Shown here piece after piece: positions 21,115 to 32,013 of a DNA stretch of 55,734 bases. Below the pieces are notes generated by a model. It ran no database searches. It was not told the DNA's origin and worked only from the letters and a program-made list of their open reading frames with translations. This stretch comes from an uncultured Pseudomonadales bacterium (lineage in GTDB: Bacteria; Pseudomonadota; Gammaproteobacteria; Pseudomonadales; Porticoccaceae): NCBI GenBank assembly GCA_905478975.1, contig CAJQKW010000013.1, forward strand, positions 1-55,734. The letters are read 5' to 3'. Positions within the stretch are counted from its first letter, which is position 1. Each line of letters opens with the position of its first letter. Made by a program: the position numbers and the translations under genes.

Positions 21115-22485
21115 TCACTTTCCAATGCAGAAGGACGAAAAGATATGCCCAAGAAGGTCATCGGAGCTGAAGGCTCCTGTGATTTCCGACAGGCGGTCTT
21201 GCGCCAACCTCAGATCTTCCGCCAGCAACTCACCGGCACCGCTGCCACTCAACTGCTGCTGACCCACAAACACCAAGTCAAAGGCTGCCTGTAACGCGGT
21301 CAGATGCCGACGACGAGCCGAAAACAACCCCTCAGCCCGCTCTTCAAAGCCCATACTGGCGTGGAGAAACCCAACCAGCTCATCCAGCCCGGCTCTGTGC
21401 TTCGCTGAAATAGCAAAGCTATTGATTGTTAGATCTAGACGACCAGCAGAATGGCCTGACTGGTCGATCTTATTCAGCACCAGGGTAATAGGCTGCATTG
21501 AATCGCCAAAGCGAGCAAAATATTCCGGCCAGATAGCCGTCAAGTCGGGGCTATCCGTTTCATTGGCGTCAACCAAGAACAGCACCAGATCGGCCTTTTC
21601 AATTTCCAGCCAAGCGCGCCTGATACCCTCCAGCTCAATTTCATCTGCGCTCTCGCGCAAGCCAGCGGTGTCGACTATGTGCAGCGGCATACCGTCAAGA
21701 CTAATGGTTTCCCGCAGCACATCTCTGGTGGTTCCCGCCTGTGGCGTCACGATCGCCGCATCACGTCCCGCCAAGGCGTTTAATAGGCTCGATTTACCGG
21801 CGTTGGGCTTTCCCGCCAACACGACCGTCATGCCATCACGGAGCAGAGAACCCTGCTGTGCTTTACTTTGGGTATCGGCAATATCAGCAATAAGTTGCCG
21901 GAGATTGTCTGCCAACCGCTCATCGGCGAGAAAATCGATCTCTTCCTCGGGAAAATCAATCGCCGCCTCCACGTAGATACGAATATTGATCAGCCGCTGA
22001 ACCAGCTCATTGACCAGGCGGGAAAAATCCCCCTGCAATGACCGCACCGCAGAGCGCGCTGCCTGGATAGAACTGGCGTCGATTAAATCGGCAATCGCCT
22101 CGGCCTGAGCCAGATCCAACTTATCGTTGAGAAACGCTCGCTCACTGAACTCTCCCGGTCGCGCCGGACGGGCACCCAACTCCACGCAGCGCTGCACCAG
22201 GGCATCCAGAATCACCGGGCCACCGTGGCCCTGTAGCTCTAATACATGTTCCCCAGTAAAGGATGCTGGCGCCGGGAAATAAATCGCCACGCCCTCGTCA
22301 ATCACTTCACCATTGCTACCCATAAAACCGCAAAAGGTCGCCTGTCGCGGGAGTAAAGGCTTGCCGATTATGGCAGCGGTAAAGGCACTAACGTCAGCAC
22401 CCGATATGCGCACAATACCCACACCGCCGCGGCCTGGCGCGGTGGCTATAGCAACAATACTGTCTACACTGTTTTGCACAATCAC
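21115..22485 (-). CDS. mnmE: tRNA modification GTPase MnmE (TrmE)
   Basis: With MnmG makes the 5-(carboxymethyl)aminomethyl group on U34 of certain tRNAs. 456 residues (E. coli 454). N-terminal formyl-THF-binding domain ([20 protein letters not shown]), central helical domain, embedded G domain with [22 protein letters not shown] switch, DTAGLRE, NKIDQ, and the C-terminal CIGK ending with the reactive cysteine. Start GTG at 22483-22485; a second GTG two codons on is possible. MnmG, its partner, lies at 25725 on the other strand, separated by the inverted block. A terminator separates it from yidC upstream, so it probably has its own promoter in 22486-22534. Confidence 0.96.
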   Translation of the reverse strand: MIVQNSVDSIVAIATAPGRGGVGIVRISGADVSAFTAAIIGKPLLPRQATFCGFMGSNGEVIDEGVAIYFPAPASFTGEHVLELQGHGGPVILDALVQRCVELGARPARPGEFSERAFLNDKLDLAQAEAIADLIDASSIQAARSAVRSLQGDFSRLVNELVQRLINIRIYVEAAIDFPEEEIDFLADERLADNLRQLIADIADTQSKAQQGSLLRDGMTVVLAGKPNAGKSSLLNALAGRDAAIVTPQAGTTRDVLRETISLDGMPLHIVDTAGLRESADEIELEGIRRAWLEIEKADLVLFLVDANETDSPDLTAIWPEYFARFGDSMQPITLVLNKIDQSGHSAGRLDLTINSFAISAKHRAGLDELVGFLHASMGFEERAEGLFSARRRHLTALQAAFDLVFVGQQQLSGSGAGELLAEDLRLAQDRLSEITGAFSSDDLLGHIFSSFCIGK

Positions 22486-22534
22486 ACCTCAACAAATGAA
22501 CCCTGATAACCGGACTCTAATAAAAGCACCCCGA

Positions 22535-22559
22535 TAAAAAAGGCCCTCGAAAGGGCCTT
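22535..22559 (-). terminator. Rho-independent terminator after yidC
   Basis: On the minus strand AAGGCCCT-TTCG-AGGGCCTT forms a perfect eight-base stem with a TTCG loop (22540-22559), followed directly by a run of T (22535-22540). It sits 37 bases after the yidC stop. Confidence 0.88.
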
Positions 22560-22596
22560 AAGATTTATAACTTATTAACTGCTCTATGCAACCACT

Positions 22597-24297
22597 CTAC
22601 TTCTTAACCGCTTTACCCGCAGCCGCCGCAGAGGCGCTGGCCAGCTGGCGATTGACATACCATTGCTGGAACATCGACAGCAGGTTGTTAACGGTCCAGT
22701 AGAGCACCAATCCCGAGGGAAAGATCATAAAGAAGAAGGTGAAGGCAATGGGCATAATTTTCATCACCATGGCCTGAGTGGGGTCTGTGGGCATTGGCTG
22801 CAGTTTCTGCATCAACAACATGCTGGCACCCATGATCAGCGGCAGTATAAAGAACGGATCTTTTGCCGACAGGTCATCAATCCAAAAAATCCAAGGTGAG
22901 TGACGTATCTCAACACTTTCCAAGAGCACCCAGTACAGCGCCAAGAATACGGGCATCTGCAATAACATAGGGAAACAACCGCCGGCAGGATTGACCTTTT
23001 CTTTCTTGTATAGGCCCATCAATTCCTGAGACATCTTCTGGCGGTCATCGCCGTAAGTCTCTTTCAAGCGTTCCATCTTTGGCTGTAGGCTGCGCATTTT
23101 TGCCATGGAACGCAAACTTGCCGCTGACAGGGGATAGAGCAAAATCTTAATGCCGATGGTCAGCAGAATAATCGACCAGCCCCAGTTGCCAACCACAGAG
23201 TGAATAAACTTCATCGCCGCGAATATGGGCTTCGCCAACATCCACAGGAAGCCATAATCGACCGTTAGATCCAGGTATTCAGCCAGCTCTTCGAGGACCT
23301 CCTGATCTTTGGGACCAACGTAAAACTGCGCTTTGTACTCACCGTAGGATCCAGCAGCCACATTTATCTTTTCACCCGTGAAACCAAACAGGTAGACATC
23401 TTGACCGGATAATTTGCGCAGGCTGAAATTGTTGTTCTGATCCGCTGGCGGCACCCAGGCACTGACAAAGTAATGCTGCACCATGGCGACCCAACCACCT
23501 TTAATGCTGCTCTTAACCGTGCCGCCTTCAATATCGCCGAAATCATGTTTGGCGAAATTTTTATCCGTTTCTCTTAGTGCAGCGCCTAGATAGGGCTGAA
23601 CGCCACCACTGGATTCAACCAAGGGCTCATGGGAATCCCGCTTAATCTGACCATAAAAAGTCGCTTCCCATGGCTCATAGCTGCTGTTATTAATCAGATA
23701 GCTGACGCCAATCACATAGCCAGACCGGCTAAAGGAGAAACGCTTGACCAATCTCACACCCTCTTGGTTTAGCGTCAGATCAACCTGTAAGTCCGATTGG
23801 TTACTGTCGAGACTAAATGCGCTAGCCGATGTGGAATACACACCACGCCCTTCTCGAGTATCAGTACCGTTTTTACCAATCAAGCCACTCTGAGCAATAT
23901 ATTCATTTTGCGCCGAACGGGTCAGCAACGTGAAAGGCACGCCGCCGTCTTCAGCCATCTTGGTTAGATGATTGAGCAGCTTCACCTGGACTATATCACC
24001 ACCCAAGGTGTCAATGGTCACTTCAATAGCGTCGGTAGTCACCGTCACTAATCGCGCGTCCACTCGCTTCTCAACCACCGCAACAGGGGCTTGATCAAGG
24101 GAGGGCAGTTCATCGGCCAGCGGATTAGTTGGCTGGGCGTCAAGAGTGGGTAACTGGTATGCTTGTGGAATCGTTAATGCTGATTCTTGGGCTGGGATCT
24201 GACTCGCAGCATTGTCTTGAAAATTGCTCCACTCGATAATGAGCAACCAGGCAACGAAACCAATCGCCGCGATATTTAGACTTTTCTTCCAATCCAT
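22597..24297 (-). CDS. yidC: Membrane protein insertase YidC
   Basis: Inserts and folds inner-membrane proteins, alone or with SecYEG; the F0 subunits a and c in this window are typical clients. 566 residues (E. coli 548). N-terminal anchor (LNIAAIGFVAWLLIIEW), a large periplasmic beta domain (about residues 60-340), then five membrane spans with GWSIILLTIGIKILLYPLS, the KMRSLQPKMERLKE cytoplasmic loop, GCFPMLLQMPVFLALYWVL and FFMIFPSGLVLYWTVNN. The positively charged arginine usual in the groove is seen in SLRSMAKMR-adjacent sequence. Start ATG at 24295-24297, five bases after yidD. Confidence 0.97.
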   Translation of the reverse strand: MDWKKSLNIAAIGFVAWLLIIEWSNFQDNAASQIPAQESALTIPQAYQLPTLDAQPTNPLADELPSLDQAPVAVVEKRVDARLVTVTTDAIEVTIDTLGGDIVQVKLLNHLTKMAEDGGVPFTLLTRSAQNEYIAQSGLIGKNGTDTREGRGVYSTSASAFSLDSNQSDLQVDLTLNQEGVRLVKRFSFSRSGYVIGVSYLINNSSYEPWEATFYGQIKRDSHEPLVESSGGVQPYLGAALRETDKNFAKHDFGDIEGGTVKSSIKGGWVAMVQHYFVSAWVPPADQNNNFSLRKLSGQDVYLFGFTGEKINVAAGSYGEYKAQFYVGPKDQEVLEELAEYLDLTVDYGFLWMLAKPIFAAMKFIHSVVGNWGWSIILLTIGIKILLYPLSAASLRSMAKMRSLQPKMERLKETYGDDRQKMSQELMGLYKKEKVNPAGGCFPMLLQMPVFLALYWVLLESVEIRHSPWIFWIDDLSAKDPFFILPLIMGASMLLMQKLQPMPTDPTQAMVMKIMPIAFTFFFMIFPSGLVLYWTVNNLLSMFQQWYVNRQLASASAAAAGKAVKK

Positions 24298-24302
24298 TCG
24301 AT

Positions 24303-24578
24303 TTATGACTCTGTGTGATTATTGTTAGCGGAGCTTTTCATTTTGTCCGATTTACCAGAATGTTCAACCGGTAACACCGGATCGTAACCCCCTGAATGGA
24401 AAGGCTGGCATTTTACTATTCTCAGCAACGTAAGATAACCCCCTTTTATAACCCCAAAGCGACGGAATGCCTCTTCAGCATAACTGGAGCAGGTAGGGTG
24501 AAAGCGGCAGTTCGAGCCAAGCAGTGGGCTGATCGCATATTGATATGCTTTGATCAGGCCGATAGCCAATCTACGCAT
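24303..24578 (-). CDS. yidD: Membrane protein insertion efficiency factor YidD
   Basis: Small protein that aids YidC-dependent insertion, peripheral at the inner membrane. 91 residues. Marks: [24 protein letters not shown] and the [16 protein letters not shown] block. The start ATG (24576-24578) overlaps rnpA by eight bases and the stop is five bases before yidC, so the four genes rpmH-rnpA-yidD-yidC form one unit. Confidence 0.95.
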   Translation of the reverse strand: MRRLAIGLIKAYQYAISPLLGSNCRFHPTCSSYAEEAFRRFGVIKGGYLTLLRIVKCQPFHSGGYDPVLPVEHSGKSDKMKSSANNNHTES

Positions 24579-24963
24579 CAGTTTTACTCTGTTTAATCAG
24601 ACGCGCGGCCAGTCTACCCCAAGATTGCTGGATTAGGGTGGCCAATTCAGCTTGGGATAGCTTACCCAGGTCTTTTCGCGCGAGAAATACCAGATCAATG
24701 GCCACAGGCAGCTCTGTCAGGCGAAAGGTTTCACGCACGACGCGCTTGACCTTATTCCGTGCCACAGCAGTGGGAACGTTCTTTTTACCGATCACTAAAC
24801 CCAGGCGCGAGGACTCTCTGCCATTGGGTTCAGATAGAATTAGGAGATTGGGGTGAGCAACCCGAACGCTATTATTATCAAACACCTCTTTAAAGTCAGA
24901 GGATTTGAGTAAGCGTCGGTTTTTACCGAAGGTTGCTCTGGGCACAAGAAGCCCTACCGACAC
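24571..24963 (-). CDS. rnpA: Ribonuclease P protein component
   Basis: Protein subunit of RNase P, which trims 5' leaders of tRNAs. 130 residues (E. coli 119). Marks: [19 protein letters not shown] and the basic [13 protein letters not shown] motif. Start GTG (24961-24963) follows the rpmH stop with no gap, so its ribosome site lies in the end of rpmH. Overlaps yidD by eight bases. Confidence 0.96.
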   Translation of the reverse strand: MSVGLLVPRATFGKNRRLLKSSDFKEVFDNNSVRVAHPNLLILSEPNGRESSRLGLVIGKKNVPTAVARNKVKRVVRETFRLTELPVAIDLVFLARKDLGKLSQAELATLIQQSWGRLAARLIKQSKTDA

Positions 24964-25098
24964 TTAAGCGGCTAAACGCTTACGGCCTTTAGCACGACGA
25001 CGGTTTAAAACGGCACGACCGCCAACAGTTGCCATACGGGCACGAAAACCGTGAGTGCGCTTGCGCTTGATGATGCTAGGTTGAAATGTTCTTTTCAT
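24964..25098 (-). CDS. rpmH: Ribosomal protein L34
   Basis: 44-residue large-subunit protein. The sequence [18 protein letters not shown] is the hallmark of L34, followed by [22 protein letters not shown]. The start ATG is at 25096-25098. It is too short to be seen in ordinary ORF scans. First gene of rpmH-rnpA-yidD-yidC. Confidence 0.98.
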   Translation of the reverse strand: MKRTFQPSIIKRKRTHGFRARMATVGGRAVLNRRRAKGRKRLAA

Positions 25099-25187
25099 AA
25101 CGTCTAATCCGAGAGATACATAAAATTCACAAGAACCTGCGATACTCTTTATTACTTGCTAAAGGTAGTAGCGGGTCAGGGCGCGGG

Positions 25188-25216
25188 AGTTTAATGAAAT
25201 TCACCCCTGGGATCAA
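25188..25216 (-). promoter_or_regulatory. Sigma-70 promoter of rpmH operon
   Basis: On the minus strand TTGATC (25211-25216), a 17-base spacer and TAAACT (25188-25193). Each hexamer matches the consensus at four of six positions with ideal spacing. The predicted start near 25182 leaves a leader of about 80 bases. Confidence 0.6.
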
Positions 25217-25299
25217 TGCTTAAATCAAAATTGCCGGGTAATTACCGCTTCTAGAGTGAGAAAACGCTATATAAAGAGTAGTAACAAGCCTACCCACAG

Positions 25300-25650
25300 A
25301 GACACCACAGGTTATCCCCAGACTAAGCCTCAAAATAGAGCTCTACATAAAAACCTGTTGATAGGCGGTGGACAATAAAAATAACTGTCCACAGATTGGC
25401 GCTCTAAACAGCGACTTATCAAAATAGCGCAAATTTCTATACCGCGCCATACCCGCTCCATACAGCTCAAAACATTTTCAATTCACAGTGTCATACAAAA
25501 AAAAGCCTCTCTAAACGCCTGTTTTAAATTGTATTAATTGAGTTATCCCCAAAAACAGGCTCTCCTAATAACAATAACAATAACCTTTACATACTTTATA
25601 TATAAATAATTACTTAATAAGTTAATAACCTAACAAGCCAAAGCAGCAAC
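25300..25650. other. Candidate origin region Y: DnaA boxes and AT-rich stretch between rpmH and mnmG
   Basis: Gene-free. Near-consensus DnaA boxes: TTATCCCCA on the plus strand at 25312-25320 and again at 25543-25551, and CTGTCCACA at 25385-25393. The last is part of an inverted repeat GTGGACA/TGTCCAC (25368-25374 and 25386-25392). TGTTGATAG lies at 25356-25364. A very AT-rich stretch follows at about 25560-25640, with AATAAC repeated three times near 25567. All flanking genes point away from it, which suits an origin. Confidence 0.6.
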
Positions 25651-25662
25651 AAAATAAAGTGC

Positions 25663-25690
25663 TTAAAATTTAACCCTGCACCGGTATACT
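25663..25690 (+). promoter_or_regulatory. Possible promoter of mnmG
   Basis: TTAAAA (25663-25668), 16-base spacer, TATACT (25685-25690). The -10 matches five of six positions. The predicted start would be about 28 bases before mnmG. Confidence 0.4.
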
Positions 25691-25724
25691 GACCCACCTT
25701 AAATTGGTCTCTTGATTGCGCCCT

Positions 25725-27593
25725 ATGATTTACCCAGATTCTTTTGATGTTATTGTCGTTGGCGGTGGACATGCCGGCACTGAAGCCTGCTTGGCTGCTG
25801 CGCGCATGGGCAGCAAAACCCTTCTTCTGACCCACAACATTGAAACCCTCGGGCAGATGTCCTGCAATCCCGCCATTGGCGGCATAGGTAAAACCCACCT
25901 GGTGAAAGAGATTGACGCCCTCGGCGGCGCCATGGCGACAGCAACAGATTGTGGCGGCATTCAATTCCGCGTGCTCAACTCGCGCAAAGGCCCTGCGGTG
26001 CGCGCCACACGTGCTCAGGCTGATCGGGTTTTATACAAAGCCGCGATCCTCAATATCCTTCAGAATCAGCAAAACCTGACCATTTTCCAACAGGCGGTGG
26101 ATGACTTAACCGTTGAGGGCGACCGGGTTACTGCGGTTGTCACACAGATGGGCTTAACCTTTAAAGCCAAGACCGTGGTGGTCACCGCAGGAACCTTCCT
26201 GGCGGGCAAGATTCATATCGGCATGGAAAATTATTCTGCTGGTCGCGCTGGAGATCCTCCGGCCCTGAGTTTATCCCAGCGTCTGCGCTCCCTGCCGTTT
26301 CGGGTTGAGCGTTTAAAAACCGGTACACCGCCGCGCATCGATGCACGGACTGTCGACTTCAGTCAGCTCCCTGAGCAGTGGGGTGATAAACCGGAACCGG
26401 TGATGTCATACCTTGGGTCAGTTGCCCAGCATCCGCAGCAGACCTGCTGCTGGATCACCTACACCAACAGCCAGACCCATGAGATTATCAAGGGCGGTAT
26501 GGATCGATCGCCCCTCTACACCGGTGTGATTGATGGAGTTGGGCCTAGATACTGCCCCTCCATTGAAGATAAGGTGGTGCGCTTTGCCGATAAAGACCAG
26601 CATCAGATTTTTGTCGAGCCCGAAGGTTTAAATACCTACGAACTCTACCCCAACGGCATCTCGACCAGTCTACCCTTTGATGTGCAATTGCAGTTGGTAC
26701 GCTCCATCGTCGGCTTTGAAAACGCCCATATCACCCGTCCTGGTTATGCCATCGAATACGATTACTTTAATCCTCAGGATCTTAAATATTCCCTGGAAAC
26801 CAAAGCTATAAACGGCCTGTTCTTTGCCGGTCAAATCAACGGTACAACTGGTTATGAAGAAGCGGCAGCCCAGGGTTTGTTGGCAGGAACCAATGCTGCA
26901 CTACAGGTGCAAGACCGTGAAAGCTGGTGTCCACGCCGGGACGAAGCCTATACCGGCGTCTTGGTTGACGATCTGATTACCATGGGCACCACCGAGCCCT
27001 ATCGAATGTTTACCAGCCGCGCGGAATACCGCCTGCTGTTGCGAGAAGATAACGCCGATATGCGTCTCACCGAAAAGGGCCGCGAGCTCGGTTTGGTTGA
27101 TGACAACCGCTGGAAGCAGTTTAGTGAGAAACGTGAAGCCATTGAGATTGAGCGTCAGCGTTTAAAAAGCACCTGGATTCAACCGGCCAGTGACACCGCG
27201 GAAAAGCTTTCAACGCATATTGAAAATAAGCTCTCTCACGAATACTCGCTGTTTGAGTTACTCAAGCGTCCAGAGATTGACTATAAAATTATCGGCTCCC
27301 TCTACCCGGAACATCAGGTGGACCAGAAGATCGCCGAACAGGTTGAAATCGACGCCAAGTATTCCGGTTATATCAGCCGTCAGCAAGACGAGGTCAACCG
27401 CCTGCGACGCCACGAGAAGACCCGTATTCCAGAGGGCTTTGACTATCTGGCGGTGAAAGGACTGTCCAACGAGGTCAAGCAAAAGCTCACCGACGCCACA
27501 CCGGAAACATTGGCCCGTGCCAGTCGAATTCCCGGCGTTACCCCGGCCGCTATCTCCCTGCTGATTGTGCAGTTGAAAAAACATGCCGCTTAA
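25725..27593 (+). CDS. mnmG: tRNA uridine-5-carboxymethylaminomethyl modification enzyme MnmG (GidA)
   Basis: FAD enzyme that acts with MnmE on U34 of tRNAs. 622 residues from ATG 25725 ([22 protein letters not shown]), E. coli 629. A TTG three codons earlier is open but the ATG fits homologues better. Marks: the GGGHAGTEA dinucleotide fold, [59 protein letters not shown], and the [19 protein letters not shown]-terminal block. It overlaps rsmG by 11 bases, the usual pairing. Confidence 0.97.
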   Translation: MIYPDSFDVIVVGGGHAGTEACLAAARMGSKTLLLTHNIETLGQMSCNPAIGGIGKTHLVKEIDALGGAMATATDCGGIQFRVLNSRKGPAVRATRAQADRVLYKAAILNILQNQQNLTIFQQAVDDLTVEGDRVTAVVTQMGLTFKAKTVVVTAGTFLAGKIHIGMENYSAGRAGDPPALSLSQRLRSLPFRVERLKTGTPPRIDARTVDFSQLPEQWGDKPEPVMSYLGSVAQHPQQTCCWITYTNSQTHEIIKGGMDRSPLYTGVIDGVGPRYCPSIEDKVVRFADKDQHQIFVEPEGLNTYELYPNGISTSLPFDVQLQLVRSIVGFENAHITRPGYAIEYDYFNPQDLKYSLETKAINGLFFAGQINGTTGYEEAAAQGLLAGTNAALQVQDRESWCPRRDEAYTGVLVDDLITMGTTEPYRMFTSRAEYRLLLREDNADMRLTEKGRELGLVDDNRWKQFSEKREAIEIERQRLKSTWIQPASDTAEKLSTHIENKLSHEYSLFELLKRPEIDYKIIGSLYPEHQVDQKIAEQVEIDAKYSGYISRQQDEVNRLRRHEKTRIPEGFDYLAVKGLSNEVKQKLTDATPETLARASRIPGVTPAAISLLIVQLKKHAA

Positions 27594-28287
27594 ATTGCCC
27601 AGCGAAGCGCACCTGGCCCCTAGCCTTGAAGCGGGTATGAAAGCCATGGCCATCGACTACAGCCCTGAGCAGCGAGATCAGCTTCTCGCCTATTTGCAGT
27701 TGCTGATTACCTGGAATAGAGCCTATAACCTCACCGCCATTCGCGATCCGGGGGAGATGATAAAGCTGCATCTCCTCGATAGCCTGGCCCTGTTGCCCCA
27801 CCTGAGTGGGCAAAAATTAATTGATGTGGGCACCGGAGCTGGCTTGCCCGGTATCCCGCTGGCTATTATGTGCCCCGACCGGCATTTCACCCTGCTTGAT
27901 AGCAATGGCAAGAAAACCCGATTTTTATTTCAGGCGCGCTGCGATCTGGGCTTATCCAACCTGGTTGAAATTCAGTCTCGGGTCGAGCTTCACCGACCTG
28001 CTGCGCCCTATGATGCGGTGTTGAGCCGTGCCTTTACGTCGGTTGCCGACATGGTGGATAAATGTGCTCACCTGCTCAGTGCCGAGGGGTTGTTTTTGGC
28101 CATGAAAGGAAAATTTCCACAATCGGAGTTGAGTGAGGTTGCCAAAGGCTATAAGGTCGAGGCTTCACACACATTGCAGATACCGGGTGTCGATGGCGAA
28201 CGCCACTTAATTGTTATCAGCCGCGACCCGCAGCCGGATATTAAAACTGCCGCGCTAAAACAGCCAAAAGGTCAGTCTAGTGACTAG
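27583..28287 (+). CDS. rsmG: 16S rRNA m7G527 methyltransferase RsmG (GidB)
   Basis: Methylates G527 of 16S rRNA using SAM. 234 residues (E. coli 207), with a longer N-terminus and C-terminal tail. Marks: [32 protein letters not shown], and the SAM-binding [16 protein letters not shown]. Start ATG 27583 overlaps the mnmG end; its stop overlaps the parA start by eight bases. Part of mnmG-rsmG-parA-parB. Confidence 0.95.
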   Translation: MPLKLPSEAHLAPSLEAGMKAMAIDYSPEQRDQLLAYLQLLITWNRAYNLTAIRDPGEMIKLHLLDSLALLPHLSGQKLIDVGTGAGLPGIPLAIMCPDRHFTLLDSNGKKTRFLFQARCDLGLSNLVEIQSRVELHRPAAPYDAVLSRAFTSVADMVDKCAHLLSAEGLFLAMKGKFPQSELSEVAKGYKVEASHTLQIPGVDGERHLIVISRDPQPDIKTAALKQPKGQSSD

Positions 28288-29083
28288 AATAATTTCAATC
28301 GCAAATCAGAAGGGCGGCGTCGGTAAAACCACCACCAGCGTCAACTTGGCGGCCTCATTAGCGGCGTATAAGCAGCGTGTCCTACTGGTTGACCTTGATC
28401 CCCAAGGCAACAGCACTATGGGTGTGGGCATCAATAAACACAAATGCAAAACCAGTGTTTATGATGTGCTGACCGAGAAAGCCGCAATTGAAGATGTGAT
28501 TGTTCCCTGCCCTAAAGCCAAGATTCACCTGCTGCCATCAAATGATGATTTGGTTGCTGCGGAAGTGGAGTTGATGCAAGAGATTGGCCGCGAGACCCGC
28601 CTGCGACATGCCCTAAAGCGCGTCTCCAGTAACTACGACTATATTATTATTGACTGCCCGCCCTCGCTGAATATGCTCACGGTAAATGCCATGGTCGCCA
28701 GCGACGGCGTGATTATTCCCATGCAATGTGAATACTACGCACTTGAAGGGCTTTCGGCGCTCAATAATACGATCAAGCAAATCGCCAAATTGATTAACCC
28801 CAGCCTTCGCATCGAAGGCATCTTGCGCACCATGTACGACCCGCGCAATAGCTTGACCAATGCGGTGTCTGCCCAGTTGCGAAAATACTTTGGCAGCCGC
28901 GTCTACCGAGTGAGTATTCCGCGCAATATTCGTCTCGCCGAAGCCCCGAGTCACGGTTTGCCAGCACTGGCCTACGACCGCAACTCAAAAGGCTCCCTCG
29001 CCTATTTGGCCCTGGCCAGTGAAATTCTGCGTCAGGCTCAAGCCGATTCAGAGAAACCGCAACCCGAAACAGCAGGACAATAG
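28280..29083 (+). CDS. parA: Chromosome partitioning ATPase ParA (Soj)
   Basis: Walker-type ATPase that binds DNA nonspecifically and moves ParB-parS complexes. 267 residues. Deviant Walker A KGGVGKTTT (residues 11-19), DLDPQGNST, and the IIDCPPSLNMLT motif. Start GTG 28280, inside the rsmG end. It is a short, chromosomal-type ParA without an N-terminal DNA-binding domain. Partner ParB starts five bases after its stop, and parS-like sites lie in recF. Confidence 0.96.
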   Translation: MTRIISIANQKGGVGKTTTSVNLAASLAAYKQRVLLVDLDPQGNSTMGVGINKHKCKTSVYDVLTEKAAIEDVIVPCPKAKIHLLPSNDDLVAAEVELMQEIGRETRLRHALKRVSSNYDYIIIDCPPSLNMLTVNAMVASDGVIIPMQCEYYALEGLSALNNTIKQIAKLINPSLRIEGILRTMYDPRNSLTNAVSAQLRKYFGSRVYRVSIPRNIRLAEAPSHGLPALAYDRNSKGSLAYLALASEILRQAQADSEKPQPETAGQ

Positions 29084-29087
29084 ACTT

Positions 29088-30011
29088 ATGGCCACAAAAC
29101 GACAGAGTTTAGGTAAGGGTTTGGATGCGCTGTTGGGGATGGGTAGCGACGCGGACTTTAATGATCTAGACGGTCTAGATGGTCTAGACCGTCTAGATAG
29201 CCTAGACAGTCTCGGTAACACCAATGTTGCCGATGGCCAGCTCCGTCAACTACCGGTAGAACTGTTGCAGCGGGGCAAATACCAGCCGCGTCGGGATATT
29301 AACGCTGAAGCCTTAGAAGAGCTGGCCAATTCGATTCGCAGTCAGGGCATTATGCAGCCATTGGTTGTTCGACAGTTGGCCGACGAACAGTATGAAATTA
29401 TTGCTGGCGAGCGTCGCTGGCGTGCCGCCCAGCAGGCCGGTTTGGACACTGTTCCGGTCATTATTCGCGAGGTTTCAGACGAAGCTGCCATCGCCATGGC
29501 GCTGATTGAAAATATTCAGCGCGAAGACCTCAATGCCATGGAGGAGAGTCTGGCTCTGCAGCGCCTACAGCAGGAATTTCAATTAACTCAACAGCAGGTG
29601 GCCGATGCGGTGGGCAAATCCCGCTCCGCCGTGACCAACCTGATGCGTCTCACCAGCCTAGAAATAGAAGTTCAGCGATTACTTGAGCGCGGCGACCTCG
29701 AATTGGGTCACGCCAAATGTCTGCTGGCCCTAGACGGCCCCATGCAAGTCAATGCCGCCCGCACCGTCGCCGGCACCAGCATGACTGTCCGTCAAACTGA
29801 GTCTCTGGTGAAGAAATTGCAGTCTGGTGATACCGCACAGCCAGCGACTGAAGCAGAGAATAGCCCGGATATTAAGCGCCTGGAAGACGACCTATCGGAA
29901 AAGGTCGGAGTTCCAGTGACAATTCAACACAGTGCCAAGGGCACCGGCAAGCTGATTTTTAAATACAATAGCGTCGATGAGCTGGACGGTATTCTCGCGC
30001 ATCTCAAGTAA
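29088..30011 (+). CDS. parB: Chromosome partitioning protein ParB (Spo0J)
   Basis: Sequence-specific CTP-dependent DNA clamp that binds parS and spreads. 307 residues from ATG 29088; an earlier in-frame ATG (29019) would overlap parA by 65 bases and add non-family sequence. Order: ParA-contact motif LGKGLDALLGMG at residues 8-19; a low-complexity LD-rich segment (26-43); the CTP-binding ParB/Srx domain with LRQLPVELLQRGKYQPRRDI, GERRWRAAQQAG and ENIQREDLNAME; the helix-turn-helix QVADAVGKSRSAVTNLMRL; and the C-terminal dimerisation segment. AGGA lies ten bases ahead of the start. Confidence 0.96.
   Translation: MATKRQSLGKGLDALLGMGSDADFNDLDGLDGLDRLDSLDSLGNTNVADGQLRQLPVELLQRGKYQPRRDINAEALEELANSIRSQGIMQPLVVRQLADEQYEIIAGERRWRAAQQAGLDTVPVIIREVSDEAAIAMALIENIQREDLNAMEESLALQRLQQEFQLTQQQVADAVGKSRSAVTNLMRLTSLEIEVQRLLERGDLELGHAKCLLALDGPMQVNAARTVAGTSMTVRQTESLVKKLQSGDTAQPATEAENSPDIKRLEDDLSEKVGVPVTIQHSAKGTGKLIFKYNSVDELDGILAHLK
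29166..29210 (+). repeat. Nine-base tandem repeat in parB
   Basis: Five units of nine bases encode LD followed by G, G, R, S and S (residues 27-41). The core CTAGA occurs in most units. It lies between the ParA-contact motif and the ParB domain. Confidence 0.85.
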
Positions 30012-30101
30012 GGCTTTCGTTCCGGTCGATTAACTGACCTCTAGATAGGATCTGGCTATCATCTAGCGGGTGAATTTCGACCATATAGCCTCGATACCGT
30101 A

Positions 30102-30130
30102 TTGAATATCGCCACCACTATACCTATAAT
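30102..30130 (+). promoter_or_regulatory. Sigma-70 promoter of the ATP synthase operon
   Basis: TTGAAT (30102-30107), a 17-base spacer and a perfect TATAAT (30125-30130). The predicted start near 30137 leaves about 65 bases of leader before atpI. Confidence 0.75.
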
Positions 30131-30201
30131 GCGCAGCCTTCGCGGATGGGCCACTTAGGCTTACCCGCAAGAGCAGCAAGAAAAGGTGTCAAACCAATAC
30201 G

Positions 30202-30573
30202 ATGACGACCATTTCATTACCAGCCGTAAAGAAAGTCGCGCTCTACCAGATAGCTCTTTTGCTACCTGCTGCGGTCGCACTGTTGGGTTGGAATGCTGTA
30301 GTCGCTTATTCGGCGTTGCTGGGCGGTTTAATTCAGATTATTCCGCAAGCTTGGTTTGCTCGACAGGCCTTTAGGTATGCAGGTGCTAGGCGAGTGCAGT
30401 CAATTGTCAGTGCTATGTATTGGGGCGAGACGGGAAAGGTAGTGTTATCGGCGGTGTTATTTACCGCAACCTTTTTGTTGGTCAGCCCACTTAATGTCGG
30501 CGCGCTGTTTAGTAGTTTTGTAATAATGATTTTGGTGCAGTGGTTTTCGATTTTTACAGTCTTAAAGCGCTAG
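30202..30573 (+). CDS. atpI: ATP synthase protein I
   Basis: Small integral membrane protein that helps assemble or stabilise the c-ring; not an enzyme subunit. 123 residues, four predicted spans: KVALYQIALLLPAAVALLGW, AYSALLGGLIQIIPQAWFA, GKVVLSAVLFTATFLLV, and LFSSFVIMILVQWFSI. The start ATG 30202 is 15 bases after AAGG, which is a weak ribosome site. First gene of the atp operon, 79 bases before atpB. Confidence 0.9.
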   Translation: MTTISLPAVKKVALYQIALLLPAAVALLGWNAVVAYSALLGGLIQIIPQAWFARQAFRYAGARRVQSIVSAMYWGETGKVVLSAVLFTATFLLVSPLNVGALFSSFVIMILVQWFSIFTVLKR

Positions 30574-30642
30574 GCATATAAAGTAAGTAACTCACGTAAT
30601 TAACAGTAACGCTCGATGTAATATTGAGCAACAACCAGTTGA

Positions 30643-31674
<1,032 letters not shown>

Positions 31675-31701
31675 TCTTACTGTAAATTTTTTAATGACTG
31701 A

Positions 31702-31956
<255 letters not shown>

Positions 31957-32013
31957 CAAACCGGTTAGCGAAAGTTAATCCATTGTTTAACGAGTGTTTA
32001 ACGAGGTAATGGC

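Noticed and set aside
30186-30374. 62-codon open frame ahead of and over atpI
   Set aside because: It overlaps the well-supported atpI start in another frame and has no family features.
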